A DNA stretch of 64,000 nt from Propionibacteriaceae bacterium (GCA_031261455.1 JAISJP010000016.1:62001-126000); one strand, 5' to 3'. Counted from the stretch's first letter, positions 1 to 10,499 are shown. Numbers and translations: made by a program. The notes: generated from the letters alone by a model not told the origin.

Positions 1-1
1 T

Positions 2-802
2 CAACCTAACAACAGGCTCCTCGTTCTTGATGGACAGCAGCGACTTCAAACCCTGAAGTTATACTATGACGGTCTTTGGCGCGACAAGGTTTACCGGCTC
101 AAGGGAGTTGACTCGCGATTCTCGAACTTAGCCTACTCAGAACTAGAACAGGGCGATAGACGTCAGCTTGACCTTGGTGTGATCCATGCGACCATCCTCA
201 GGCAAGATGATGACGATGGCTATCAAGATGCGATTTACAGCATATTTGAGCGACTCAATACGGGAGGTAGCGTTCTTCGCCCTCAGGAGATTCGTGTGGC
301 TCTTTATCACGGGAAACTCTTGGACGCTATTGCTAAGACGAGCGCCGACCCCATTTGGAGCAACGTCTACGGAACAGCACCGACACGCTTCAAGGATCAC
401 GAACTTATCCTCAGAGTGCTTGCCTTCTACGGCAATGCCGACGGATATCAGGCCCCGCTGAAGACATTCCTGAACCACTTCCTGAAGGATCATCGCGATG
501 ATTCAAAGACGATTGAAGTTCTTGAACTGTTCCGACGAGCTCTTGGGCTAAGTTTCGACGCATTAGGGAAGTCTGCTTTCCGGCGAGATCGAGCTCTTAA
601 CGCGGCCATCTTTGACTCTGTCATGGCTGCTCTCATGCAGAGGTTGGCTTCTGGAGCGGAGGTTCTTTGTCAAGAAGACTTCAGGAGCAAGTACAGAACC
701 CTGCTCGCTGATGACGACTACATGAAGTCAGTCACTGCAACTACCAACCATTCAAGCTCAGTGGCCACTCGCATGAAGCTTGCGAGAGAAGCATTCCAGT
801 AA
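2..802 (+). CDS. DUF262 domain protein (ParB/GmrS-like), 5'-truncated by window start
   Basis: In-frame LLVLDGQQRLQTL from nt 2 plus IFERLNTGG..L.PQEIR motif typical of DUF262. Confidence 0.85.
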   Translation, partial: QPNNRLLVLDGQQRLQTLKLYYDGLWRDKVYRLKGVDSRFSNLAYSELEQGDRRQLDLGVIHATILRQDDDDGYQDAIYSIFERLNTGGSVLRPQEIRVALYHGKLLDAIAKTSADPIWSNVYGTAPTRFKDHELILRVLAFYGNADGYQAPLKTFLNHFLKDHRDDSKTIEVLELFRRALGLSFDALGKSAFRRDRALNAAIFDSVMAALMQRLASGAEVLCQEDFRSKYRTLLADDDYMKSVTATTNHSSSVATRMKLAREAFQ

Positions 803-1299
803 TGGTCGCAAGCGGCCGACAGAGTAGTGCGAGAGTCGAATTGCACCGTCGCAAGCAAAAGTTCACAAGTCTTCTTTCGGCAGTAGATCAGGCCTCCAAA
901 GATAATCTTGATACGTATGTAGCAGCGCATCTGGCTCGCTATCTCGTTCTTTGCCTCTGTGGTGACGTTGAGCAGTCTGTACAGACACTTATCCACCACT
1001 ACGCCAAGAGTCATAGCGACGTGCGAGTCAGTCACTACGTTGGGAAGACCTTCCGCCAAGGCCAGAACTACAACACCGAAAAGCTACTGCAGACTGTGCA
1101 GGCCCTCGACCCGGACTGGCGGAGAGAGATTTTGGCGAAATTTTCGGATGAACTAAGAGCCTTTGACAGTATCTACAGCATCAGAAATCAAGTTGCGCAC
1201 GGTGGCGATGTTGGAGTGAGTTTGGGTGGCACACAGCAGTATTTCACCGATATCTGGAAGGTCCTCGATCACTTGACGGACATGTTCGAGGCATCATAA
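802..1299 (+). CDS. HEPN-domain protein (RiboL-PSP-HEPN / MAE_28990-like)
   Basis: Start overlaps upstream stop (TAATG); C-terminal IRNQVAHGG matches HEPN RxxxxH motif. Confidence 0.7.
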   Translation: MVASGRQSSARVELHRRKQKFTSLLSAVDQASKDNLDTYVAAHLARYLVLCLCGDVEQSVQTLIHHYAKSHSDVRVSHYVGKTFRQGQNYNTEKLLQTVQALDPDWRREILAKFSDELRAFDSIYSIRNQVAHGGDVGVSLGGTQQYFTDIWKVLDHLTDMFEAS

Positions 1300-1312
1300 G
1301 GCTTCGACGAGA

Positions 1313-2824
1313 TCAGAACAGAGCAAGCTCTTTCGCTGGCGAATTGACGCCTGGCAATGGAACACGCGCGAGTTCTTTAGGCTCAATCTTCTTTAGACCA
1401 CCGCCGTATTCACGCCCCTCAGAAACGATCGTCTTTGTCGCGAGGGATGAGAGGCTATGCCAAATGTCATCAATCCACTCCTGAGTTACGCTGTTAGCAA
1501 TCTCTGGCCTAAGAAACAGCATCAGATATGAGTTGGTAGCAGTAGCTAGGGAACGATTTCGGATAAACCTGAAGGCGTTGTTTGACTTGCCACTGATTCG
1601 TCCCATATATGTGCAGAGGATCGGCGCAGTAGGTCGTTGCTCCTGTGCATACCAAGGAGTCCTGCCTCGCACAAGATAGGAACTCCTAACTCTTTCTGGC
1701 GCGCTATTGAGATAGGCCAGCACTGGACCGGGTAGATTTCGCTCACTATACCCAGTGCAGTCCAGCAGGGCATGTGAACCAGTGCTGATGGGCCAGCCAC
1801 GATCATCCACAGCAACTTCACTCAACGGCATGTTGCGCGGACTGGGAAGGATCGGTTTCAGGTAGTCGGCGGATATTCCAAGTGCGCAGAACTCATTTCT
1901 TGGTCTGATAAAGAAATCGTTAGCACCAGTTGCGATGCCTCGCCTGATATTGAATAAGTCCCCAACGGTAGTGACGTCAGTCTCATCAGAATTCGCCTCG
2001 AAACACTTCAACCACTTTGGACTGCCTTGTAGCTGAACAAGTGAGATCGATTCTGTCCTATCGGGAGCAGTCAGCGAAGAACCGAAGGTAAACAATACCT
2101 CGTGATTGGCCGTTGGGCGGTGGTTCGTATAGGTGACTACGCAAGAGGTCACTTGGGCATCATCAAATTGAAGATCATCTGCGCGGAAAATGTGGACACG
2201 TCCAAGGGTGACGCGATCCGTTAGGAAGTTCCGCAAGGTCGAGCCATAGTTGACGCTCATGAACTCAGAAGGTATTAGCCAAGTCGCGACTGCTCCGTTC
2301 GCCAGACAATGCGTAGACCCGAGAATGAAATAGACGTAGAGACCGGCAAGACCGGATGGAGAAAAGCCAGATGACTTGCCCGCGACTCGCGCATAGCTGG
2401 CCTTCTGTATTTGAGAGAGATGATGGTGGCGCACATATGGAGGGTTCGCCACAAGGAAATCAAACTTGCTCTCTGGGTTGGCTGCCCACAGAAGAAAGTC
2501 ATCATTAATGATCTTGGTTCTATCTCCCCAAATGTCTTGTGCGACGTTAGCAAATGCCGCATCCAACTCCACCCCTGTGACTTCAGCATCGATGAGACCT
2601 ATGCACTGGTTCACGGCCGAAATAAACGCCCCCGTACCGCAGGATGGTTCAAGAACACGCATTCTCCCGGAGCGTTTTGGCAGCAGCTTGGCGGCGTTCT
2701 GAACAATCTCTCGTGCCAAGCGAGGAGGAGTGGCGAACTGTCCAAGTCTGTTTCTTTCTTGTGGCGACCTACTCTTGTCGAGTTCTTCCTGGACCAACAA
2801 TCTGCGTTTCTCCGACTGCGTCAT
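1313..2824 (-). CDS. N6-adenine DNA methyltransferase of a type II R-M system
   Basis: NPPYVRHH motif IV, VLEPSCGTGAF SAM motif; overlaps the restriction gene start/stop (ATGA). Confidence 0.88.
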   Translation of the reverse strand: MTQSEKRRLLVQEELDKSRSPQERNRLGQFATPPRLAREIVQNAAKLLPKRSGRMRVLEPSCGTGAFISAVNQCIGLIDAEVTGVELDAAFANVAQDIWGDRTKIINDDFLLWAANPESKFDFLVANPPYVRHHHLSQIQKASYARVAGKSSGFSPSGLAGLYVYFILGSTHCLANGAVATWLIPSEFMSVNYGSTLRNFLTDRVTLGRVHIFRADDLQFDDAQVTSCVVTYTNHRPTANHEVLFTFGSSLTAPDRTESISLVQLQGSPKWLKCFEANSDETDVTTVGDLFNIRRGIATGANDFFIRPRNEFCALGISADYLKPILPSPRNMPLSEVAVDDRGWPISTGSHALLDCTGYSERNLPGPVLAYLNSAPERVRSSYLVRGRTPWYAQEQRPTAPILCTYMGRISGKSNNAFRFIRNRSLATATNSYLMLFLRPEIANSVTQEWIDDIWHSLSSLATKTIVSEGREYGGGLKKIEPKELARVPLPGVNSPAKELALF

Positions 2825-3837
2825 AGTCCCAGACCCTTCAAGTCATCTATGCGATGTTCCCAAATCCAGTCGATACCTTCAGCAGCTTCGTAACCAAGGT
2901 AGCCGGAGTCAAAATAACCGCAGAGAAACAGGGCAAAGCAGATGTCGATACCATACGTGGTACGCAATTGGCGCACCTTTTGCGCTTCTTCCTTTCTACG
3001 CTTGTTGGTATTCGTATAGTCGCCAGCACTCTTACACTCAATCAGGATTGGATACCCAGAGGCATGAGGTACTTTGGGCTGAATCACAACATCAACAGGG
3101 AGGTTCACCGAAAGACCGTCCCCAACAGGGACGTTCGTTCGGAAAGAATAGGTGCCCTCCCACATGTCACGGAACGTCTGTCCAGACGAAAGAGCTATAT
3201 GTAGATACCCGAGCGAATCAAGGTACTTTGCGATGGCTCGAAGTTGACGTTCTTCTTGCGCATTGCGAATGATGGGATCAGCTACCGAGCCACACAGGCG
3301 ATCAGCTACAACCGTGGCGGCCATTTGCATCTGTCGCTCGTCAGGGTCGGTTTTCGCCGCTAGCCAAGGCATCAGATCAAGGTCCAATAGGCGGCTGATC
3401 GTTGTGCACACGAGTCGCAACTCACTGTCGAGTGTGGCGCTCTCCATACGAACAGGCAGGTGTCCGTCCTCAAGAGTCTTGATGAATGAACGTGAATTGA
3501 TTCCTGAAAGCCCCACCAGACGATCTCGGGCTATAGGCGGCGCTGTCATCATCCGCAAGACAGATGTCACTGAAGGATCATTCTTTATCACTTCAGGAGT
3601 TATGTCCCTTGCTTGCCTTGTAGCCTGCAACGCTTGAAGTACGCAATCTATAGAGGTTTGTCGTGATGCTCGGAATGCCTCAGGAGCAGCCCTGAAGAAC
3701 CAATCGTTGTACATCTCGACGGATGCAGCAACATCTGACTTCCATAGCTCTACCTTGTTGGCGTTTATCATGTTCCTCGCTTGCCCTCTCAATGACTCAG
3801 TACCCATGCTAGACGGGTGTGCTGACATTTTTCTCAC
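2821..3837 (-). CDS. XamI-family type II restriction endonuclease
   Basis: YNDWFFRAAPEAFRASR...TPEVIKNDPSVTSVLRMMTAPPIARDRLVGLSG pattern recalled for XamI family; paired with methyltransferase. Confidence 0.7.
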   Translation of the reverse strand: MRKMSAHPSSMGTESLRGQARNMINANKVELWKSDVAASVEMYNDWFFRAAPEAFRASRQTSIDCVLQALQATRQARDITPEVIKNDPSVTSVLRMMTAPPIARDRLVGLSGINSRSFIKTLEDGHLPVRMESATLDSELRLVCTTISRLLDLDLMPWLAAKTDPDERQMQMAATVVADRLCGSVADPIIRNAQEERQLRAIAKYLDSLGYLHIALSSGQTFRDMWEGTYSFRTNVPVGDGLSVNLPVDVVIQPKVPHASGYPILIECKSAGDYTNTNKRRKEEAQKVRQLRTTYGIDICFALFLCGYFDSGYLGYEAAEGIDWIWEHRIDDLKGLGL

Positions 3838-3927
3838 CTCGGAGCCTTAACCCGGAGGCGAATTGCGCAAAATTCTGATCCTCAGGAGGCTCACTGTAAG
3901 TGTCTCGCACCTCAGTTCTGACCGTGG

Positions 3928-4677
3928 TTGGAGTGGTCGATCCCAGTTGATGCGATCCGCGAGGTTGTCATCAACGCACTCGTTCACGCTTCATACTCAG
4001 CGAAAGGGTCGCCGATTAGGGTGGCGTTCTGCGACGACCGTATCGAAGTGGACAACCCCGGGGGCCTGATGCCTGGTATCACCATCGATGACATGATCAG
4101 AGGCACATCGTCGATCCGTAACCCCACCTTGGCAAGGGTTTTCGCCGAGATGGACATGATTGAGAAGTGGGGCACCGGAATACCGGGTGTCTTCAGTGCC
4201 GTTGCTGCTGAAGGCCTCCCTGCTCCGGAGATTACTGAACTGCCGAAGGCTCTGCGGTTCACCATCTTCATCAAGAACCACCACCCGCAGATCGAAGCGA
4301 CACCAGGAACGGACAGAGGTGCCAAGGCCGGCACACAAGATACACATGATCGCCGCTCGGATACACATGATGGTACACATGATGAGAAGCCCGCTACACA
4401 TGATCACCCACTGAGCGACCAAGAAAGAGCCGTCCTAACGGCGCTGTCACGTGGTTCCCTAAGCCGCCAGCAACTACTGACCGCATTGGGGCTAGCGAAC
4501 ATCTATCAGACGTTCCGGCGCCAAGTAATCCCCCTCATTGAGTCCGGACTTGTGGCACCAACTTTGCCAGATGCCCCGAGAAGCAAGAACCAGCGGTACC
4601 AACTCACGCCCCAAGGCTTAACTATCATCACTGCAAGTTCAGACGACTTGGGGACGCGCAAAAGTGGCTCCGACTAG
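3928..4677 (+). pseudogene. 5'-truncated RecG-like/AlbA_2-type transcriptional regulator (HATPase_c_4 part)
   Basis: AIREVVINALVHASY..., IEVDNPGGL..., MIEKWGTGI motifs; the N-terminal AlbA_2 part is absent. Confidence 0.65.
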
Positions 4678-4738
4678 GGAGTAAGGGATCTTAGTCAGAG
4701 TCCCTTGACGAGGAACAACCAAGAGAATCTTGTCGAGC

Positions 4739-4888
4739 ATGAAACTGCGTCCCAGCGAGGAAGCCAAGACCGAGTGCGCCCGCAAGTTCTTCGCCCGATT
4801 GTCTGAGAAGGACGCTGCCGGTGAAGTCACCTATGATGTCGTCACCGACTATGGGCAACTGATGAGCCTTTTTGGAGGCTTGGCATAA
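4739..4888 (+). pseudogene. C-terminal remnant resembling a DEAD/DEAH restriction-helicase subunit
   Basis: 49-codon ORF MKLRPSEEAKTECARKFFARLSEKDAAGEVTYDVVTDYGQLMSLFGGLA*. Confidence 0.35.
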
Positions 4889-5222
4889 CTATCCCCACCA
4901 CCAAACCGTGGTCGGTTCAAGACTTACTTGTCGTCTGCCGAACGACCAAGTAGGTGTACGAGTACCTCGTTAGGTATGGAACCGCTTCAATGCTCCACCC
5001 AATCGCCAGGCAGGCAAGCGACGCCTACACTTTGGTTGCCGACTGAGGTTGTCTTGCTCGCTCCACCGGGGTCATGGAGTGCCATCCAGCCACAGAGTGC
5101 GAACTCTGTGAGAAATTCGCACTCTAGAGTGAGAAATTAGCACTCTAGAACGGTAGAGCGACACTGCGATTGAGGTCAAGCGGGGTAGTCGAGGCTGTCC
5201 CGATGTGGCCGAAACGTTGTGT

Positions 5223-5348
5223 GCGTTCGGCAACATGCCAGACGGCGGCTTGATCGTTGTCGGCCTGGATGATAGCGATGGCTTCAGATCTGTTGGGGTA
5301 GCCGATCCGACAACGATTGAGAGTGGCATCGCGTCACAGGCCGCTTAG
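5223..5348 (+). pseudogene. AlbA_2 domain fragment
   Basis: AFGNMPDGGLIVVGLDDSDGFRSVGVADPTTIESGIASQAA*. Confidence 0.45.
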
Positions 5349-5592
5349 CTGTCGTACCTCCCGTGACCGTGTCGTTTTGGACGATACTGGTGGGAGATGT
5401 CCAGATCGTGGCGGCCACAGTGGCAGGGCTACGTGCTACTTCCCGCCCCTGCCGCACTGGGGGTCGCGCCTATTTGAGGCAGTCCGACGGAGACTATGTG
5501 ATGAGCACCCAGGAGGGGCAGCAGATGCTCGCCTTGCGCAACGGCTCAGTTTGCCTATCGCGCAAGTAGCTATCGTAACGACTTATGTTACG

Positions 5593-6414
5593 ATGTTGCC
5601 TGTGGCGATAGAAGTGGTAAGCGAAGCGGTTCGCAGCGCTCAGTCGGCTGGCTGGGCGCTGGCGCATGGGCTGTCGGCCATGACCACTGCCCAAGTCGCC
5701 GAACTGCTCGACGTCCCCACTGATCATGTGCGAGTGCGTCTGTCCGCGCCGGTCAAGCGTGGTGAGTGGGTTTCACCTGCCAGAGGGTTGTGGGTGCCGG
5801 TCCGCCCGGAGTATCGGGCGACCGGAGGCCCGCCTGGAGTCGAACTGATTGATGATCTGGCACGCCACTTCGCGATCCCGTATTACGTTGGGTGGTTGAG
5901 CGCGGCTTCGCGCTGGGGGGCTGCTCATCACGCCCCCCAAGTGTTTCAAGTCGCGGCGGGAGGCAGGATTGCCAACCGAACCGTGGGGCGGGTGCGGTTT
6001 GAGTTCAATCGCCGCGAACGAGTCGGGCAAGTGCCCACCGTCCCGGTCCGTACTTATGGCGGTGATGTGCCTTTCTCGACTCCAGCCGTTACTGCCTTGG
6101 ATGTGGCTACCGACATCGACTTGGCTGGTGGTTTGGACAACATGGCGAACGTCGTCATCGACTTGGTCAACGAGGCAGGCCTGACGGCTGGGGACGTGGC
6201 CGATTCGGCGCACTGGTTCCCAGTCGCTTCCGTTCGCCGTATCGGTTGGATCATCGAGACCTTCACTGACCTCGACAACCTGGAACCGCTGCGGCAAGCC
6301 GCGCAACCCGACTCGGTCGCACCCTCATTGCTACATCCGGCGTTGCCCCGCCGGGGCCACACGGACCCAACCTGGGGATTGGTCATCAACAAAGAAGTGG
6401 AGCCCGACACATGA
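5593..6414 (+). CDS. AbiEi-like type IV TA antitoxin
   Basis: wHTH N-terminus (MTTAQVAELLDV...GEWVSPARGLWVPV) and overlap (ATGA) with an AbiEii gene; exact start uncertain. Confidence 0.75.
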   Translation: MLPVAIEVVSEAVRSAQSAGWALAHGLSAMTTAQVAELLDVPTDHVRVRLSAPVKRGEWVSPARGLWVPVRPEYRATGGPPGVELIDDLARHFAIPYYVGWLSAASRWGAAHHAPQVFQVAAGGRIANRTVGRVRFEFNRRERVGQVPTVPVRTYGGDVPFSTPAVTALDVATDIDLAGGLDNMANVVIDLVNEAGLTAGDVADSAHWFPVASVRRIGWIIETFTDLDNLEPLRQAAQPDSVAPSLLHPALPRRGHTDPTWGLVINKEVEPDT

Positions 6415-7190
6415 TCCCCGCACAGTACGTCACCGCATGGGGTGCCAGGCATCCGTGGCCCGAACAGTCGCAGATCGAGCAAGACCTCCTGCTTTCCCGC
6501 GCCATCTGCGCCATCGCCTCCCACCCCATCTTGGGTGAGGAGTTGGTGTTTCGCGGAGGTACCGCCTTCCACAAACTGCACATGCCTGCCCCGCTGCGCT
6601 ACAGCGAAGACCTCGACTACGTGCGCGCCACCGCATCCGGCATCGGACCATTACTGACAGCATTGCGTCAGGTTGGCGAGGCGATCGGATTCAGAACGAA
6701 CTCACAGGTCGGAGCTCATCCGAAAGTGCTGTGGCGTACAACAACCGATGACGGCGTGCCGCTGCGGATCAAGATTGAAATGAACACCCACGAACGATCT
6801 CCAGCCCTCCCGCACATCAGGGTGCCATTCCGTGTCGAGTCATCGTGGTGGAGCAACGCCGCCGAAGTGTTGTCATTCCAGCCACCTGAGCTGGTGGCAA
6901 CCAAGATTCGTGCCCTGTATCAGCGGTCGAAAGGCCGCGACCTGTTCGACATGTGGCTCGCGCTCAGACAACTGAACATCGATCCCTCAGCGATCCTGGA
7001 TGCCTTCACGCCCTACCGTCCAGAGGGTCTGACTGCGGTATTGGCAATAGCCAACCTTGATGCTAAGACCAAGGATTCACAGTTCCGTGACGACATCACG
7101 AGGCTCGCCACTCGCGTGCCTGCCGACTACGACATCGACACTGCCGCCGCCCTCGTGACCGACACCCTGCTCTCACGGTTGGACGGTTGA
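6411..7190 (+). CDS. AbiEii/AbiGii-family nucleotidyltransferase toxin
   Basis: LVFRGGTAFHKLHMPAPLRYSEDLDYV nucleotidyltransferase motif. Confidence 0.88.
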   Translation: MIPAQYVTAWGARHPWPEQSQIEQDLLLSRAICAIASHPILGEELVFRGGTAFHKLHMPAPLRYSEDLDYVRATASGIGPLLTALRQVGEAIGFRTNSQVGAHPKVLWRTTTDDGVPLRIKIEMNTHERSPALPHIRVPFRVESSWWSNAAEVLSFQPPELVATKIRALYQRSKGRDLFDMWLALRQLNIDPSAILDAFTPYRPEGLTAVLAIANLDAKTKDSQFRDDITRLATRVPADYDIDTAAALVTDTLLSRLDG

Positions 7191-7349
7191 ACTCAGGCAG
7201 TCCCCCAGAATTGCCCCAGAATTCAACCCCGAGCAACCAGCAACAACCGGATATACTCAGGCCTAGGAAGCAACTGTTTCCCCACGTCAACCCAGGAAAC
7301 AGTCACCAACCGGAGGTTCTCGCAAACAACCGGAGAGCGCCCCAAGGCG

Positions 7350-7530
<181 letters not shown>

Positions 7531-7566
7531 ACGGAGGCCGAGCGATGAGGCCCACTCGACCTGCCG

Positions 7567-8166
7567 CTAGCGTCCCTTCCCCTGCGCAATCACCGAGTCA
7601 AGAATGTCCGTTGCCTCGTCGGATGGGACCGCCAACGAGAGACTGATCTCTTCGATCAGCGGCAGCCGCGCCTGTTTCAGCATGTCCTTTTCACCGACTG
7701 ACAGGTGAGCACGCTCTAGGCGGCGGGAGAGGTTGCGCACCACGCCGGCGACCACGAGGACGTTTGGGGACTTCAGCAACTCGTTGAACTCCTTGAATCG
7801 ACGCGTCCAACTGGACTGTTCGGGGCCTGCGGGGCCGCGGAGAACGTCGAACAACTCCTCAAGCTGGTCACTCGACAGGATCGTGCGCATGCCCAACTCG
7901 ACCGCCCTTGTGGCGGGCACCGAGATGTGCAACTGTGAGCAGTGCACGTCCAAGTCAAGACACTCGACGGGCCCAACGGAGCGGTGCACGATTCTCTTAG
8001 AAATTGAGCAGATGGTCGCCGGGCCGTGATGCGGGTAGACGACGGTCTGGCCAACCGTAAATTGCGTCCCTTGATGGGTCGAGATGTGGGAGCTATACCT
8101 GGTCTGAGTTGGTTGTGAGAAGCTGATTGGGGATTCGACGAGCATCGACATGTCCTTTGAGTGCAC
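7567..8166 (-). CDS. CarD/CdnL-family transcriptional regulator
   Basis: VGQTVVYPHHGPATI N-terminal Tudor-like segment plus SSWTRRFKEFNELLKSP...VVRNLSRRLERAHLSVGEKDML. Confidence 0.85.
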   Translation of the reverse strand: MHSKDMSMLVESPISFSQPTQTRYSSHISTHQGTQFTVGQTVVYPHHGPATICSISKRIVHRSVGPVECLDLDVHCSQLHISVPATRAVELGMRTILSSDQLEELFDVLRGPAGPEQSSWTRRFKEFNELLKSPNVLVVAGVVRNLSRRLERAHLSVGEKDMLKQARLPLIEEISLSLAVPSDEATDILDSVIAQGKGR

Positions 8167-8494
8167 CGGGGTGCCACACTCAACATCAGGATGGAACGCG
8201 CCCAGAAAGGCACGAACCGCTGACCGTCACTCACATACAAACATGTGCATCTCAGTCGACATGTCGGTACCTGTGAGCGCGGGGCAAGGCAGTTTCTCGT
8301 ATTGGACGATCACGCCAAGCCCCGCGAGCCGGGCTATACGTCTATTTTACCCGACCGGGACGACATGTTCGAGCCGGAAAAACTGGTAAAGTACTCGATT
8401 GGCAACGAGTTGTGTCCTGCACGTAAGTCCAGTTGATTTTGACACGACTCGTTTTTGTTTGCCCAAAAACTCTATTGAAGAACTGGAGACCAGT

Positions 8495-9724
8495 ATGGGG
8501 TGGACCCCGCGTCCGGTAACACACTTTACGAAGACGTTGTTGGTGGTGGTGAGCCTATTGGCGGCCTGCGCGCCATTTGCGACCGACATCTATCTGCCCA
8601 CCTTCCCCGACATGACGCTCGACCTGAACACCAGTGCATCCGGGGTGCAACTGACCCTGATGGCTTTCCTCATCGGTGCCGGGGTGGGGCAGCTTTTCTT
8701 CGGACCACTGTCGGACCGTTTGGGCAGACGAATGCCACTGATTGCAGGCACGGGTATCTGCGTGGCCGCCGGTCTGGTGTCGGCGTTGGCGTCGTCCATC
8801 GTGATCGTCATCATCGCTCGGCTGGTGCAGGGTCTGTCGGGTGCTGCTGGCATGGTGTTGAGCCGGGCGATCATTACGGACGTCGCTAGGGGTGCCGAGC
8901 GGGTACGGGCGTTCAACCTGACCACCATTGTGCTGGGAATCGCTCCCGTTGCCGCGCCGGTGCTGGGTGCGGTGTTCGCCGATGCGCTGGGGTGGCGCGG
9001 TCTGTTGTTGATCGTCGTCGGCATCTCAGCGGTCACTTTTGTGGCAGCTTTCCTGTTCGTCCCCGAGACGCACCATCCGGTTGCACAGGGCGCGCTCAAC
9101 GACGGCGACTCCGATGCCGCATCGGGGCTGGGCATTGGCAGTCGCACCTACCTGGGCAACATGATCACGTTCGTGTTCGGTTTCGGGGCGATGATGGCGT
9201 ACATCTCGGCGTCTCCATTCGTCTATCAGAACATGATCGGGATGAACTCGTTTTGGTACGGCATGGCCTTCGGGGCGACCGCCCTCGCGATCACCGTTGT
9301 CAGCACCGTTGCGGCGCGGCTATCACACCGATTCGCTCCCCGGTTTCTGTTGCGGATCGGCGTCGGCATTCTGGTGGGCTCCGCGCTCGTCCTGGTGCTG
9401 TGCGTCCTGCTGCCCGTGCCAACGTGGACTGTGATCGGCCCGCTTTTCACTGGGGTCGGCTCGATGGGACTGATCTTCGGGAACGCCACCAGCCTGGCGC
9501 TGAGCGCAGTGCCTCAGCATTCCGTGGGCAAAGCATCCGCGATTCTGGGCGCGGGCCAGTTCATTTTGGGCGCGCTGGTTGCGCCACTGGTCGGTCTGGG
9601 TGGCGAGAGCACTGCCGCGCCCATGGCGATCGTGTTTGCCGCTTGCGCGTGCGTCGCACTGACCGCCTTCCTAGTTGGACGCTCCGGCGAGGCCGTGACT
9701 CCAGACTCCGCCGTCCTCAAGTAG
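8495..9724 (+). CDS. Bcr/CflA-family MFS drug transporter
   Basis: FATDIYLPTFPDM, FGPLSDRLGRR motifs; ~12 hydrophobic segments. Confidence 0.88.
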   Translation: MGWTPRPVTHFTKTLLVVVSLLAACAPFATDIYLPTFPDMTLDLNTSASGVQLTLMAFLIGAGVGQLFFGPLSDRLGRRMPLIAGTGICVAAGLVSALASSIVIVIIARLVQGLSGAAGMVLSRAIITDVARGAERVRAFNLTTIVLGIAPVAAPVLGAVFADALGWRGLLLIVVGISAVTFVAAFLFVPETHHPVAQGALNDGDSDAASGLGIGSRTYLGNMITFVFGFGAMMAYISASPFVYQNMIGMNSFWYGMAFGATALAITVVSTVAARLSHRFAPRFLLRIGVGILVGSALVLVLCVLLPVPTWTVIGPLFTGVGSMGLIFGNATSLALSAVPQHSVGKASAILGAGQFILGALVAPLVGLGGESTAAPMAIVFAACACVALTAFLVGRSGEAVTPDSAVLK

Positions 9725-9853
9725 GACGCTGGCCGTGAACCTCGCTGCCCCTCTTTCCTGCTGGCCCAACATGAGTCAGGTCGCAATGCCGAGGACTAGT
9801 TCAACATACATGACATGCTAGGATAGATTCAACCTAGAAACGGGAGGCCACCA

Positions 9854-10093
9854 GTGCTGGTTGACACTCAGAGCCTAGTCTCACTTACTGAGGCAAATCA
9901 GAACTTTTCGCGCGTCGTGCGGCTTGTGGACGAGCGCGGATCAGTTGTCATCTTGCGAAACAATGTCCCGCGCTACGTTGTGCTGGATTATGGCCAAGTT
10001 GAAGCCGAGCAGGCCACAGACGACGAGGTGGCGACTGCCGGACGCCGCTGGATTGCCAAGCACCGGGCAGCCTTCGAAGAACTCGCAAAGTGA
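9854..10093 (+). CDS. phd: Phd/YefM-family antitoxin
   Basis: LTEANQNFSRVVRLVDERGSVVILRNNVPRYVVLDY. Confidence 0.85.
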   Translation: MLVDTQSLVSLTEANQNFSRVVRLVDERGSVVILRNNVPRYVVLDYGQVEAEQATDDEVATAGRRWIAKHRAAFEELAK

Positions 10094-10470
10094 AACACCT
10101 AAGCAAGCGTCAGGTGCTGTTGCTCCACGGACAATTGCTGATAGAGACAGGTGGCGCTGACGGCATCCGAGACGAAGGGCTGCTGGAGTCTGCACTTGAC
10201 TCCCCATACTCAGGGTTCGATGGTCAGGAGTTCTTCCCAAGTGTTGCATCCAAGGCAGCACGCCTAGCCTTTGGGTTGATCAGGAATCATCCGTTTGTAG
10301 ACGGCAACAAGAGAATTGGCATTCTGGCGATGCTCGTCCTGCTCGACATCAATGGCGTTGACATCGAAGCTGAGAACGCTGAACTCGTGGCACTGGGTGT
10401 CGCGCTAGCCGAAGGCACGACCGACGCCGAAGCTGTGGAACGCTGGATCACGAACCACACGACTGGTTAG
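10090..10470 (+). CDS. doc: Doc-family (Fic) toxin
   Basis: HPFVDGNKRIG motif; overlaps the antitoxin stop. Confidence 0.9.
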   Translation: MKHLSKRQVLLLHGQLLIETGGADGIRDEGLLESALDSPYSGFDGQEFFPSVASKAARLAFGLIRNHPFVDGNKRIGILAMLVLLDINGVDIEAENAELVALGVALAEGTTDAEAVERWITNHTTG

Positions 10471-10499
10471 AGCCCTCCCGGCCTTCCCAGCAACGGCGA

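Noticed and set aside
7273-7303. ACTGTTTCC...GGAAACAGT stem-loop after abiEii
   Set aside because: Could be a terminator but lacks a T-tract; too little evidence for a separate claim.
9737-9853. Possible operator CTAG...CTAG upstream of phd
   Set aside because: Only short 4-5 bp symmetry; too weak to call.
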